64,000 nt of DNA from Acidovorax sp. Its GTDB lineage: Bacteria; Pseudomonadota; Gammaproteobacteria; Burkholderiales; Burkholderiaceae_C. Of the stretch, positions 56,649 to 64,000 are shown one piece after another. The number at the start of each line of letters is the position of its first letter. Position 1 is the stretch's first letter. Below the pieces are notes generated by a model. It was given only the letters and a program-made list of their open reading frames with translations, ran no database searches and was not told the origin of the DNA. The position numbers were made by a program, and so were the translations under genes. Location of the stretch: the NCBI RefSeq assembly GCF_021287135.1, contig NZ_JAJTBB010000022.1, positions 1-64,000 of the forward strand, in the 5' to 3' direction.

Positions 56649-58874
56649 TCAGTGCGGCAGCGTGCGCATGAACGCTTCCAGTTCCTGGGCCGAAAGCGGC
56701 CGGCTGAAATGGTAGCCCTGCGCCTCGTCGCATCCCTGCTCGCGCAGAAAGGCCAGTTGGCCCGGCGTTTCCACCCCCTCGGCCGTGGTGCGCATGCCCA
56801 ATGCCTGCGCCATGCGGATGATGGCGCTCACGATGGCGCGGTCATTCCCGTCATCGCTCAGGTCGCGGACAAAGGACTGGTCGATCTTCAGCTTGAAGAT
56901 CTGGAACCGTTTGAGCTGGCTCAGTGACGAGTAGCCGGTGCCGAAATCGTCCATCGACATGCGCACGCCGCGTGCATGCAGCTGGTCCATGGTCGATACG
57001 GCGGTGTGCGGGTCGTCTACCGCGACGCCTTCCGTCAACTCCAGTTCCAGGGACTGCGCGGGCAGGTCGAATTCGGCGAGCGTGCGGCTGACCAGCTCGG
57101 GCAGTTGCGGCTGGCGGAACTGGATGGCCGACAGGTTCACCGCCATGGTCAGGCCCGAGAACCCCTTGGCATGCCAGTCCTTGAGCTGCGCCAGCGCCGT
57201 GCGCAACACCCATTCTCCGATCTGCAGGATCTGGCCGCTGTTCTCGGCAATGGGGATGAACTCGGCGGGCGACACATTGCCCAGCTGCGGGTGCTGCCAG
57301 CGCACAAGGGCCTCCACGCTGCGCACCGCCCCCGTAGTCAGGCTCATCTGGGGCTGGTAGTGCAAGTGCAGCTGGTCGCGCTCCAGCGCGCGCCGCAGGG
57401 CATTCTCCAGCTGCAGCGCCCGCACCGATTGCGCCTGCATTTCCGGGGTGAAGAACTTAAAGGTGTTGCGCCCGTCCAGCTTGGCCCGGTACATGGCCAC
57501 GTCGGCCGACTGCGTGAGGGTGTCGAAGTCCGTGCCGTCCTGGGGAAACAGTGCAATGCCCATGGAAGGCGCCATGGTGAGTTCGTGGTGGCCGATCTGG
57601 TAATGCTGGCGCGACGCCTCCTGCAGCTTGCCCGCCACGCGTGCGGCGCCATGTGCGTTGGCCCCCGGCAGCAGCAGGATGAACTCGTCCCCTCCCAGCC
57701 GCGATACCGTGTCGCGCTCGCGCACCACGGCCCGCAGCCGCTTCGCGATCTCCACCAGCAGCGCATCGCCCACCCGGTGGCCGAGGGAGTCGTTCACATG
57801 CTTGAAGTGGTCCAGGTCCAGGAAGATCAGGGCCAGGGGTGTTTGGCCTTCTTGCGCCACGCGGATGGCCTGCTGGGCACGCTCGGCCAGCAACGTGCGG
57901 TTGGGCAAGCCGGTGAGCGCGTCGTAGTGCGCCAGCCAGTAAATGCGTTCCTGGTCGGCCTTGCGTTCGTTGATCTCCCGGTGCAGGTTGTCCACGGTTT
58001 CGCGCAATTCGCGCGTACGGTCCTGCACCTGCCGCTCAAGGTCCTCATGGGCGCTGGCCAGCAGTGCCTGCGCCCGCTTGCGCTCGGTAATGTCCACGGC
58101 AATCCAGATGGACCCCAGGGACGGGTCGGCAGGGTCAATGGACTTGGCCCGCACATCGCAGACCACGGGGGTTCCGTCCTTGCGGCACAGCTCCAGTTCG
58201 CCCGCATAGGTCTGGCCTGCGGCCAGGACGGGATAGCACCGGCGGCCCGCGTCCTTCCACGCGGCTTCGCTCCCGTACCACCGGCGTGACGAGCTGCCCG
58301 CCAGCTCACCCGCGCAGTAGCCGAGCATCTGCTCGAAGTACCGGTTGCAGCGGGTCAGGTTCCGGTCTTTCAGGAAGACGATGCCCACCATGGCGCTGTC
58401 GAACAACAGCTGCTTCTCCCGCACGGCGGCCCCCAGCTCCGCGTGGGCGCGTTTTTGCTCGTCAATGTCGTCCAGGATCCAGATGGAGCCCTCGGCCGTG
58501 TCTTGGGGATTGATGAGCCGGCCGGTCAGGCTGCCCCAGAAGAGGCTGCCGTCGCATCGGCGCAACTGGCGCTCCACCCGGAAGGTCTGGCCTTGTGCCA
58601 GCACCGGGTAGGCCATGCGCCCCAACTCCCGGAAAGCGTCCCGCGACGGGTAGAACGTTTCGGTACTGACCCCCACCAGATCCTGGGCGGCTGAATGGCC
58701 GAAAATTTCCGCGTACCGCTGGTTGCAACGCACCACGCTGCGCTGGCGCAGAAACACGATGCCCACCCCGGCACTGTCGAGCAGGGTTTGCTGTTCGCGC
58801 AAAGCGCGCTGCAGGGGGACGTCAGGGGCTACTCCAGTTCGCTGCAGCTCTGGAGCGCTGTACGGCGCAAACAT
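56649..58874 (-). CDS. PAS-PAS-GGDEF-EAL cyclic-di-GMP protein
   Basis: About 741 residues: two PAS domains (about 20-145 and 145-275), a short coiled coil (EDLERQVQDRTREL region), GGDEF with an intact LGGDEF motif, and EAL with SVEALVRWQHP, NLSAIQF, LTEG, MDDFGTGYSSL and EGVETPGQ. LTEG replaces the ITES-like E-x-x motif partner but retains the Glu. It could make or degrade cyclic-di-GMP. The ATG at 58874 is preferred over one at 58919, which would lie at the predicted transcript start (TACACT, forward 58929-58934). Confidence 0.85.
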   Translation of the reverse strand: MFAPYSAPELQRTGVAPDVPLQRALREQQTLLDSAGVGIVFLRQRSVVRCNQRYAEIFGHSAAQDLVGVSTETFYPSRDAFRELGRMAYPVLAQGQTFRVERQLRRCDGSLFWGSLTGRLINPQDTAEGSIWILDDIDEQKRAHAELGAAVREKQLLFDSAMVGIVFLKDRNLTRCNRYFEQMLGYCAGELAGSSSRRWYGSEAAWKDAGRRCYPVLAAGQTYAGELELCRKDGTPVVCDVRAKSIDPADPSLGSIWIAVDITERKRAQALLASAHEDLERQVQDRTRELRETVDNLHREINERKADQERIYWLAHYDALTGLPNRTLLAERAQQAIRVAQEGQTPLALIFLDLDHFKHVNDSLGHRVGDALLVEIAKRLRAVVRERDTVSRLGGDEFILLLPGANAHGAARVAGKLQEASRQHYQIGHHELTMAPSMGIALFPQDGTDFDTLTQSADVAMYRAKLDGRNTFKFFTPEMQAQSVRALQLENALRRALERDQLHLHYQPQMSLTTGAVRSVEALVRWQHPQLGNVSPAEFIPIAENSGQILQIGEWVLRTALAQLKDWHAKGFSGLTMAVNLSAIQFRQPQLPELVSRTLAEFDLPAQSLELELTEGVAVDDPHTAVSTMDQLHARGVRMSMDDFGTGYSSLSQLKRFQIFKLKIDQSFVRDLSDDGNDRAIVSAIIRMAQALGMRTTAEGVETPGQLAFLREQGCDEAQGYHFSRPLSAQELEAFMRTLPH

Positions 58875-59072
58875 GGAGACCGGTACGGGGCAGGGGAGGG
58901 CCGGACGGCCCGCGATCATTTGTACCAAAGTGTAGCAGCGCGGGTGCCGCGGAGGCGCCCGGTGGCGCCATACCCGTACACCGGCCAGGGCGGCCCGCAG
59001 CCGGGAGTTCGCTCGCCCTGTGTGGGGGGTGGGGCTCCGGCTGTGATTGCTTCTGCCGGGAGCTTCGGGTGG

Positions 59073-59128
59073 CCGTCATGGTTCTGACATTCCGCCGACA
59101 CGTCTGCGTCATCGTGGGCTTCCACACT
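59073..59128 (+). promoter_or_regulatory. Four-unit Pho-box-like array with -10, upstream of the olsB-like gene
   Basis: CCGTCAT (59073-59079), CTGACAT (59084-59090), CCGACAC (59095-59101) and GCGTCAT (59106-59112) repeat with exactly 4-base spacers, i.e. an 11-bp period, the spacing of PhoB half sites (consensus CTGTCAT). CACACT (59123-59128) lies 10 bases after the last unit as a -10. The 336 bases between the divergent genes hold no other feature. Confidence 0.6.
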
Positions 59129-59210
59129 GCCCGCAGGGAGCAGGTCTGTTGCCCGCAGCCACCTGCATCCCTACCTACTGTTTGTCGCTGATGCGAGGAG
59201 ATGCTGGACC

Positions 59211-60020
59211 ATGAATGAGCTGACCCTTTTGACGCCATCGTCTCCCGTGGATGGCACTTTGCAGCGCGCCGCCCTGCCGCAGGCGCCTGAACGTGGAGGC
59301 ATCCAGGTCGCCTGGGCGCGCCACGAGGACGAAGTGCGCGAGGCGCAGCGGTTGCGGTACGACGTGTTCGCAGGCGAGATGGGCGCTCGATTGACGACCC
59401 CCATTCCCGGCCACGATGTCGACCTGTTCGACAGCTACTGCGAGCACCTGCTGGTGCGCGATGTGCAGACCCAGCAAGTCATTGGGACTTACCGGGTGCT
59501 CACTCCGGCCCAGGCGCGGCGCATCGGCAGCACGTACAGCGATACGGAGTTCGACCTCACGCGCCTGCGCTCGCTGCGACCGCGCATGGTGGAGCTGGGG
59601 CGCAGCTGTGTCCATGCCGAGCATCGCCATGGTGGCGTCATCATGGCCCTGTGGGGCGCGCTGGCGGATTTCATGGTGCGCAACCAGCTGGACACAATGA
59701 TTGGTTGCGCCAGCATCCCCATGCTGTTCAATGGAGTGGTCAGCGGGGACGCCGCCGCCAGCATCTGGCAGCAGGTGTCCCGCACGCACCTGGCACCGAT
59801 CGAACACCGCGTGCGGCCGAGGCTGCCCTTGCCGGTAGAGCAACTCGACGGCTCCGTGAGCGTCGAGCCGCCGGCACTCATCAAGGGATATCTGCGCCTG
59901 GGCGCCCGCGTGCTGGGTGCACCCGCCTGGGACCCCGACTTCAACACCGCCGACCTGCCCATGCTGATGCGGCTGGCGGACCTGCACCCCCGGTACCGCA
60001 AGCACTTTCTGGGGGCCTGA
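59211..60020 (+). CDS. OlsB-like GNAT-type N-acyltransferase
   Basis: A 269-residue protein of the hemolysin-like acyltransferase family that includes OlsB, which adds a 3-hydroxyacyl chain from ACP to ornithine to make lyso-ornithine lipid. LRYDVFAGEMG (about 47-57), DLFDSYCEHLLV, VIGTYRVLT and ELGRSCVH with ALWGALADFM are the family landmarks. The amine acceptor is inferred. The start has GAGGAG ten bases upstream. Its stop overlaps the next start as TGATG. No OlsA-type O-acyltransferase follows, so that step must be encoded elsewhere if ornithine lipid is made. Confidence 0.75.
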   Translation: MNELTLLTPSSPVDGTLQRAALPQAPERGGIQVAWARHEDEVREAQRLRYDVFAGEMGARLTTPIPGHDVDLFDSYCEHLLVRDVQTQQVIGTYRVLTPAQARRIGSTYSDTEFDLTRLRSLRPRMVELGRSCVHAEHRHGGVIMALWGALADFMVRNQLDTMIGCASIPMLFNGVVSGDAAASIWQQVSRTHLAPIEHRVRPRLPLPVEQLDGSVSVEPPALIKGYLRLGARVLGAPAWDPDFNTADLPMLMRLADLHPRYRKHFLGA

Positions 60021-60880
60021 TGCGCACCGCTTTCGACGCCCTGGGGCCGTTCCTGGAGTCTTCCATGGGCCCGGAGTGCCGAGAGGAAAGCACTGCGGCC
60101 CCGGGGCGGCGGCGCTTTCGCGCTGTGTTCGTCTCGGATGTCCACCTGGGAACGCCCGGCTGCCAGGCGGCGGCCCTGCTGGACTTCCTCAAGCACCATC
60201 CCAGCGACCATCTGTACCTCGTGGGGGATATCGTCGACGGCTGGCAGCTTCGGCGAAGGTGGTTCTGGCCCCAGGCCCACAACGATGTGGTGCAAAAGCT
60301 CCTGCGCCGTGCGCGCAAGGGGTGCAGGGTGGTCTTCGTGCCTGGCAACCATGATGAATTTGCCCGCGGCTTCATCGGCCACTCTTTCGGCGGCATCGAG
60401 GTCTGCGAGGATGCCGTGCACACCACGGCGGACGGGCGCAGCCTGTGGGTGACCCACGGGGACCATTTCGACGGCGTCATCCAGTGTGCGAAATGGCTGG
60501 CGTACCTGGGCGACAACCTGTACGAGTTCACCCTCAAGCTCAATCGCCACCTCAACTCCCTGCGCCGTCGCATGGGCTTGCCCTATTGGTCGCTGTCGGC
60601 CTACCTCAAGGGCAAGGTGAAGAAGGCGCTCAACTACGTCATGGACTTTGAAGAGGCCGTGGCCGCGGAGGCGCGCCGCAGGGGACATGACGGCGTGGTG
60701 TGCGGGCACATCCACCGGGCCGAAATGCGCGAGATCGGCGGCACGCTGTACTGCAATGATGGCGACTGGGTCGAGAGCCACACGGCGCTGGTCGAGCACC
60801 TGGACGGGCGGTTGGAACTGCTGACCTGGCATCCCGCCTTGGTTCCCGCATCCCGGGCGCAAGCCGCCACCGTGTCATGA
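60020..60880 (+). CDS. Calcineurin-like metallophosphoesterase (PlcP/LpxH-like)
   Basis: A 286-residue binuclear metallophosphoesterase: DVHLG (D40, H42), GDIVD (69-73), GNHDE (109-113), HGDHFD (146-151) and GHIH (229-232). Similar proteins are annotated as UDP-2,3-diacylglucosamine hydrolase, but the length (versus about 240 for LpxH), the WPQAHNDVVQKLLRRARKG segment and the coupling to a glycosyltransferase fit PlcP, the phosphate-starvation phospholipase C of alphaproteobacteria. It would release diacylglycerol from phospholipid at the inner membrane. It overlaps both neighbours (TGATG and ATGA). Confidence 0.78.
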   Translation: MRTAFDALGPFLESSMGPECREESTAAPGRRRFRAVFVSDVHLGTPGCQAAALLDFLKHHPSDHLYLVGDIVDGWQLRRRWFWPQAHNDVVQKLLRRARKGCRVVFVPGNHDEFARGFIGHSFGGIEVCEDAVHTTADGRSLWVTHGDHFDGVIQCAKWLAYLGDNLYEFTLKLNRHLNSLRRRMGLPYWSLSAYLKGKVKKALNYVMDFEEAVAAEARRRGHDGVVCGHIHRAEMREIGGTLYCNDGDWVESHTALVEHLDGRLELLTWHPALVPASRAQAATVS

Positions 60881-61965
60881 AAATCGCCCTGGTGACGGAT
60901 GCCTGGCTGCCCCAGGTCAATGGCGTGGTGACCACGCTGCTGGAGTTGGTGCGCGAGTTGCAGGCGCTCGGGCACGAAGTGCAGGTGGTCCATCCGGGTC
61001 AGTTCCGCACCCGTCCCTGCCCTGGCTACCCTGGCATTGATCTGGCAGTGCGGCCGGGCAACGGCCTTGCGGCAATCCTGGACGCGGCAGCGCCGGACGC
61101 CATCCATCTGGCGACGGAAGGCCCTCTGGGCTGGGCGGGGCGCCGCTACTGCCTTCGCCGCGGGCTGGCGTTCACCACGGCGTTTCACACGCGGTTTCCG
61201 GACATCCTGTATGCCGCCCTGCGTGTGCCGCTGGGCTGGGGCTATGCGTGGCTGCGGCATTTCCACCGGCCGTCCTCGGGCGTCATGGTGCCCACGCAAG
61301 GGGTCCTGGATATGCTCGCGTCGCGGGGATTTCGCAACCTGCGCGCGTGGACGCATGGGGTGGATACCGAGGCCTTTTCTTTTCACGGCGCTGCGACGCC
61401 AAGCCCGCTGACCGGCGCCCTGGCGCATCCCGTGTCGCTGTATGTGGGGCGGATTTCGTACGAGAAGAACATTGAGGCCTTTTTGCAGCTGGACTTGCCG
61501 GGCTCCAAAGTGGTGTGCGGCGTCGGGCCGCTGCAGGCCCGCCTGCAGGCCAAATACCCGCATGTGCGCTGGCTGGGCATTCTGGACCGTGCGGCGCTGG
61601 CGCAGGTGTACGCGGCTGCCGACGTGTTTGTCTTTCCCAGCCGGTCGGAAACCTTTGGCCTGGTGATGCTGGAAGCCATGGCCTGTGGGACCCCGGTTGC
61701 AGCCTTTCCCGAGGATGGGCCCATGGCCGTCCTGGGCGCCCACGGCGGGGAACCGCCACGTGGCGGGGTTCTGCACGGCGATTTGCGCACCGCGGCCCAG
61801 CAGGCGCTGGCCGTCCCCCGGTCGGAGGCCCGCGCCCGTGCCTTGGACTTCACCTGGGCCCATGCGGCGCGGCTGTTTGAACAGTACCTGGTGCCCGCCC
61901 AGCCCAATCGCGGGCGGGATGTGACTGTCACAAAATCTGTCACATCTCTGTCATCTGGACGTTAA
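60877..61965 (+). CDS. Family 4 glycosyltransferase (Agt-like)
   Basis: A 362-residue GT-B transferase. MKIALVTDAWLPQVNGVVTT, the EGPLGWAGRRYC segment, GRISYEKNIE and the E-x7-E motif in SETFGLVMLEAMACGTPVAA mark family GT4. Next to a PlcP-like enzyme it most probably glycosylates diacylglycerol, making a phosphorus-free glycolipid; mannosyl- or glucuronyl-transfer to other acceptors is possible. It overlaps the preceding gene by four bases. Its last codons contain the Pho box of ppk. Confidence 0.8.
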   Translation: MKIALVTDAWLPQVNGVVTTLLELVRELQALGHEVQVVHPGQFRTRPCPGYPGIDLAVRPGNGLAAILDAAAPDAIHLATEGPLGWAGRRYCLRRGLAFTTAFHTRFPDILYAALRVPLGWGYAWLRHFHRPSSGVMVPTQGVLDMLASRGFRNLRAWTHGVDTEAFSFHGAATPSPLTGALAHPVSLYVGRISYEKNIEAFLQLDLPGSKVVCGVGPLQARLQAKYPHVRWLGILDRAALAQVYAAADVFVFPSRSETFGLVMLEAMACGTPVAAFPEDGPMAVLGAHGGEPPRGGVLHGDLRTAAQQALAVPRSEARARALDFTWAHAARLFEQYLVPAQPNRGRDVTVTKSVTSLSSGR

Positions 61966-61970
61966 ATACT
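61925..61970 (+). promoter_or_regulatory. Pho box and -10 of ppk
   Basis: CTGTCAC (61925-61931), CTGTCAC (61937-61943) and CTGTCAT (61948-61954) lie in a row; the second and third have the exact 4-base spacer of a PhoB site and AT-rich bases separate the first two. AATACT (61965-61970) follows 10 bases later as a -10. The box lies inside the last codons of the glycosyltransferase gene. Confidence 0.8.
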
Positions 61971-62003
61971 GCAGAGATCGAGGTTTGCCGCTTTTGCGTA
62001 TAC

Positions 62004-64000
62004 ATGTTGCCCACGCCTTTCCATGACGGTGCCGCTGCCGTGAGCGCAGGCAGCGGCCCGTCTGACACCACCGTGCCGCCACCAGCCGCGCCGGCCCCTG
62101 CGGCTGCGCCCTACAGCCATCTGGACAGGGACCACAGCATCCTGGCGTTCAACGAGCGGGTGTTCGATTGGGCGGTGCGCACCGATGTTCCGCTACTGGA
62201 ACGCTTGCGCTACCTGTGCATCGTCTCTTCCAACCTGGATGAATTCTTTGAGGTGCGAGCAGCACCCCATATCACCGCAGCCCAAAAGGGCGAGACCCAG
62301 GGTCTGTATTCGACCGCCTCATTCGAGGCCATGGCCGCCAAGGTGCACGACCTGGTGCAGCGGCAGTACGCGCTGTACAACGATTCCCTGGTTCCCGCCT
62401 TTGCCGCCCATGGCATCCGCATCCTCGGCCACGGCGAGCGTTCGCCGGCGCAGAAGCGCTGGGTGCGCGACTATTTTGTGGACGAGGTTCGGCCCTTGCT
62501 GATTCCCGTGGGGCTGGACCCCGCGCATCCTTTCCCCCAGGTGGCCAACAAGTCGCTGAACTTCATCGTGCGGCTCAAGGGGCAGGACGCGTTCGGCCGC
62601 GAAAACGAGATCGCCATCGTCAAGGTGCCCCGCGCGCTGCCCCGGTTGATTCGCATGCCTTCCCGGCTCGCTGCCGGCGAGGCGCTTTTCGTCAGTCTCT
62701 CAAGCATCGTGCGCTCGCATCTGGAGGATCTGTTCCCCGGACGCGAAGTGACGGAGTTCTCCCAGTTCCGGGTGACCCGCCACTCGGACCTGGCCTTGGA
62801 CGAGGAAGACGTGCGCAACCTGCGGACCGCGCTTCGCCAAGGGTTGCAGCACCGCCACTATGGGCAGGCCGTGCGCCTGGAGGTGTCGGCCGGCTGCTCG
62901 CAGTTCCTTTCGGACTTTTTGCTCGCGCAGTTCGCCTTGCCTGCTGCCGCGCTGTTCCGCGTGCCAGGTCCCGTCAATCTGGTGCGCCTGACACAGTTGA
63001 TCGATCTGGTGGATGCTCCGGACCTGCTGTTTCCGCCGTGGAATTCGGCATGGCCGCGCCAGTTGCAAGCCGGCGTTTCGATCATGGAGCAGCTGCGGCG
63101 GCGCGACGTGCTGATCCACCAGCCCTTCGAGAGCTTCGACGGGCTGCTGGCCTTTCTGCGCGAAGCCGTCAACGACCCGGATGTGCTGGTCATCAAGCAG
63201 ACCATCTACCGCACCGGGGCGGACTCCGAGCTCATGGAGCTGCTCACGGAAGCGGTTCGCCGGGGCAAGGAGGTGATGGCGGTCGTGGAGCTCAAGGCGC
63301 GTTTTGACGAAGAGGCCAACATCAACTGGGCAGAGGCCCTGGAGTCCATCGGTGCCCAGGTGGTCTACGGCGTCGTCGGGCTCAAGACCCATGCCAAGAT
63401 GCTGCTGGTCACGCGCAGGGAAGGGCGCAAGCTGCGGCGGTACGGTCACCTGTCCACCGGCAACTACAACGTGCGCACCGCCCGGCTGTACACCGACCTG
63501 AGCTACCTCACCGCCGATGAGGACACCACGGCGGACATGGATGGCGTGTTCAACCACCTGGCCAGCCAAAACCGCCCCCCCAAGCTGCGCAAGCTGATGC
63601 TGGCGCCCTTCCATCTGCACCGGCGCCTGCTGGACAAGATCGAGCAGGTCGGGCTGGCGGCCGCCCGCGGGGAGGACGCCCGCATCGTGGCCAAGATGAA
63701 TGCCTTGACGGACGAGGCGCTGATGCGCGCCCTGATCGTGGCCGGGCAGCGCGGCGCACGCATCGACCTCATCGTGCGCGGGGCGTGCATGCTGGCGGCC
63801 CAGGTGCCGGGCGCCACCGACAACATCCGCGTCCGTTCGGTGATCGGCCGGTTCCTGGAGCACACCCGGGTTTTCTACTTTCGCAGCGCTGGCGAAGAGG
63901 ATCTGTACCTCTCCAGCGCCGACTGGATGAACCGCAACATGATGCGGCGGGTGGAGCTGGCGTGGCCCGTGACCGATGCAAGCCTGCGGCAGCAGATCGT
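62004..64000 (+). CDS. ppk: Polyphosphate kinase 1 (3' end beyond window)
   Basis: The first 665 codons of PPK1, which reversibly makes polyphosphate from ATP. After an Ala/Pro-rich start, YSHLDRDHSILAFNERVFDWA opens the N domain, SSNLDEFFEVR the H domain, and the catalytic His lies in GLKTHAKMLLVTRR; the IKQTIYRTGADSEL and ELKARFDEEANI segments hold the ATP site. About 30 to 40 residues are expected to be missing. The ATG at 62004 was chosen because it follows the predicted transcript start (near 61977); a GTG 12 codons on is possible. Confidence 0.96.
   Translation, partial: MLPTPFHDGAAAVSAGSGPSDTTVPPPAAPAPAAAPYSHLDRDHSILAFNERVFDWAVRTDVPLLERLRYLCIVSSNLDEFFEVRAAPHITAAQKGETQGLYSTASFEAMAAKVHDLVQRQYALYNDSLVPAFAAHGIRILGHGERSPAQKRWVRDYFVDEVRPLLIPVGLDPAHPFPQVANKSLNFIVRLKGQDAFGRENEIAIVKVPRALPRLIRMPSRLAAGEALFVSLSSIVRSHLEDLFPGREVTEFSQFRVTRHSDLALDEEDVRNLRTALRQGLQHRHYGQAVRLEVSAGCSQFLSDFLLAQFALPAAALFRVPGPVNLVRLTQLIDLVDAPDLLFPPWNSAWPRQLQAGVSIMEQLRRRDVLIHQPFESFDGLLAFLREAVNDPDVLVIKQTIYRTGADSELMELLTEAVRRGKEVMAVVELKARFDEEANINWAEALESIGAQVVYGVVGLKTHAKMLLVTRREGRKLRRYGHLSTGNYNVRTARLYTDLSYLTADEDTTADMDGVFNHLASQNRPPKLRKLMLAPFHLHRRLLDKIEQVGLAAARGEDARIVAKMNALTDEALMRALIVAGQRGARIDLIVRGACMLAAQVPGATDNIRVRSVIGRFLEHTRVFYFRSAGEEDLYLSSADWMNRNMMRRVELAWPVTDASLRQQI

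Noticed and set aside
60020..60880. Calling the phosphoesterase LpxH of the lipid A pathway
   Set aside because: It is longer than LpxH, is coupled to a GT4 transferase and an OlsB-like gene, and has Pho-box context, although the shared fold keeps this as an alternative.

Overview
The window looks like a chromosomal segment of a high-GC betaproteobacterium of the Comamonadaceae (Acidovorax-like). The reasons are the gene order rpsB-tsf-pyrH-frr-uppS-cdsA-dxr-rseP-bamA-skp-lpxD-fabZ-lpxA-lpxB-rnhB-rlmB, the block yhbY/rlmE-ftsH-folP-glmM, carA-carB-greA, the rnr gene beside tRNA-Leu, and two short dispersed repeats that I know from Comamonadaceae. I see no rRNA, prophage, insertion sequence with a transposase, or CRISPR array.

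Layout: 1-9,200 holds metabolic and membrane genes of mixed orientation (SDR, two GNATs, a D-2-hydroxyacid dehydrogenase-type flavoprotein, DUF2069, YihY, Mpo1-like, hydrolase, O-acetylhomoserine sulfhydrylase, CBS protein) plus a MITE-like hairpin at the left edge. 9,200-18,500 holds a PAS-GAF-GGDEF-EAL protein, aroC, a 5'-nucleotidase lipoprotein, nrdR-glyA, a lytic transglycosylase with a long structured leader, and a 929-base gap that probably encodes a small RNA. 18,496-28,553 holds a DUF349 protein, two tRNA-Leu(CAG) genes, rnr, nnr, an amino-acid oxidase-type flavoprotein and an amidase. 28,796-43,915 is a continuous plus-strand run for translation, isoprenoid and phospholipid synthesis, outer-membrane assembly and lipid A, with many overlapping or nearly touching genes. 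44,157-50,163 is carA-small gene-carB-greA-DUF4149. 50,212-56,625 is the yhbY/rlmE/ftsH/folP/glmM region.

The right end (56,649-64,000) is the most interesting part. A PAS-GGDEF-EAL gene faces away from a tight three-gene operon: an OlsB-like N-acyltransferase, a PlcP-type metallophosphoesterase and an Agt-type family 4 glycosyltransferase. Polyphosphate kinase follows and runs off the window. A four-unit, 11-bp-phased Pho-box-like array lies upstream of the operon, and a better Pho box lies inside the end of the glycosyltransferase gene in front of ppk. I infer a PhoB-regulated unit that replaces membrane phospholipid with phosphorus-free lipid and handles polyphosphate during phosphate starvation.

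A second theme is a roughly 35-65 bp dispersed repeat with a GCTAT...ATAGC palindrome next to a GCTTGCGC-type segment. Five copies sit at gene ends, four of them between convergent genes. Three clear and two weaker copies lie inside protein genes (dxr, rlmB, a DUF4149 gene; possibly lpxB and folP), where the reading frame is kept.
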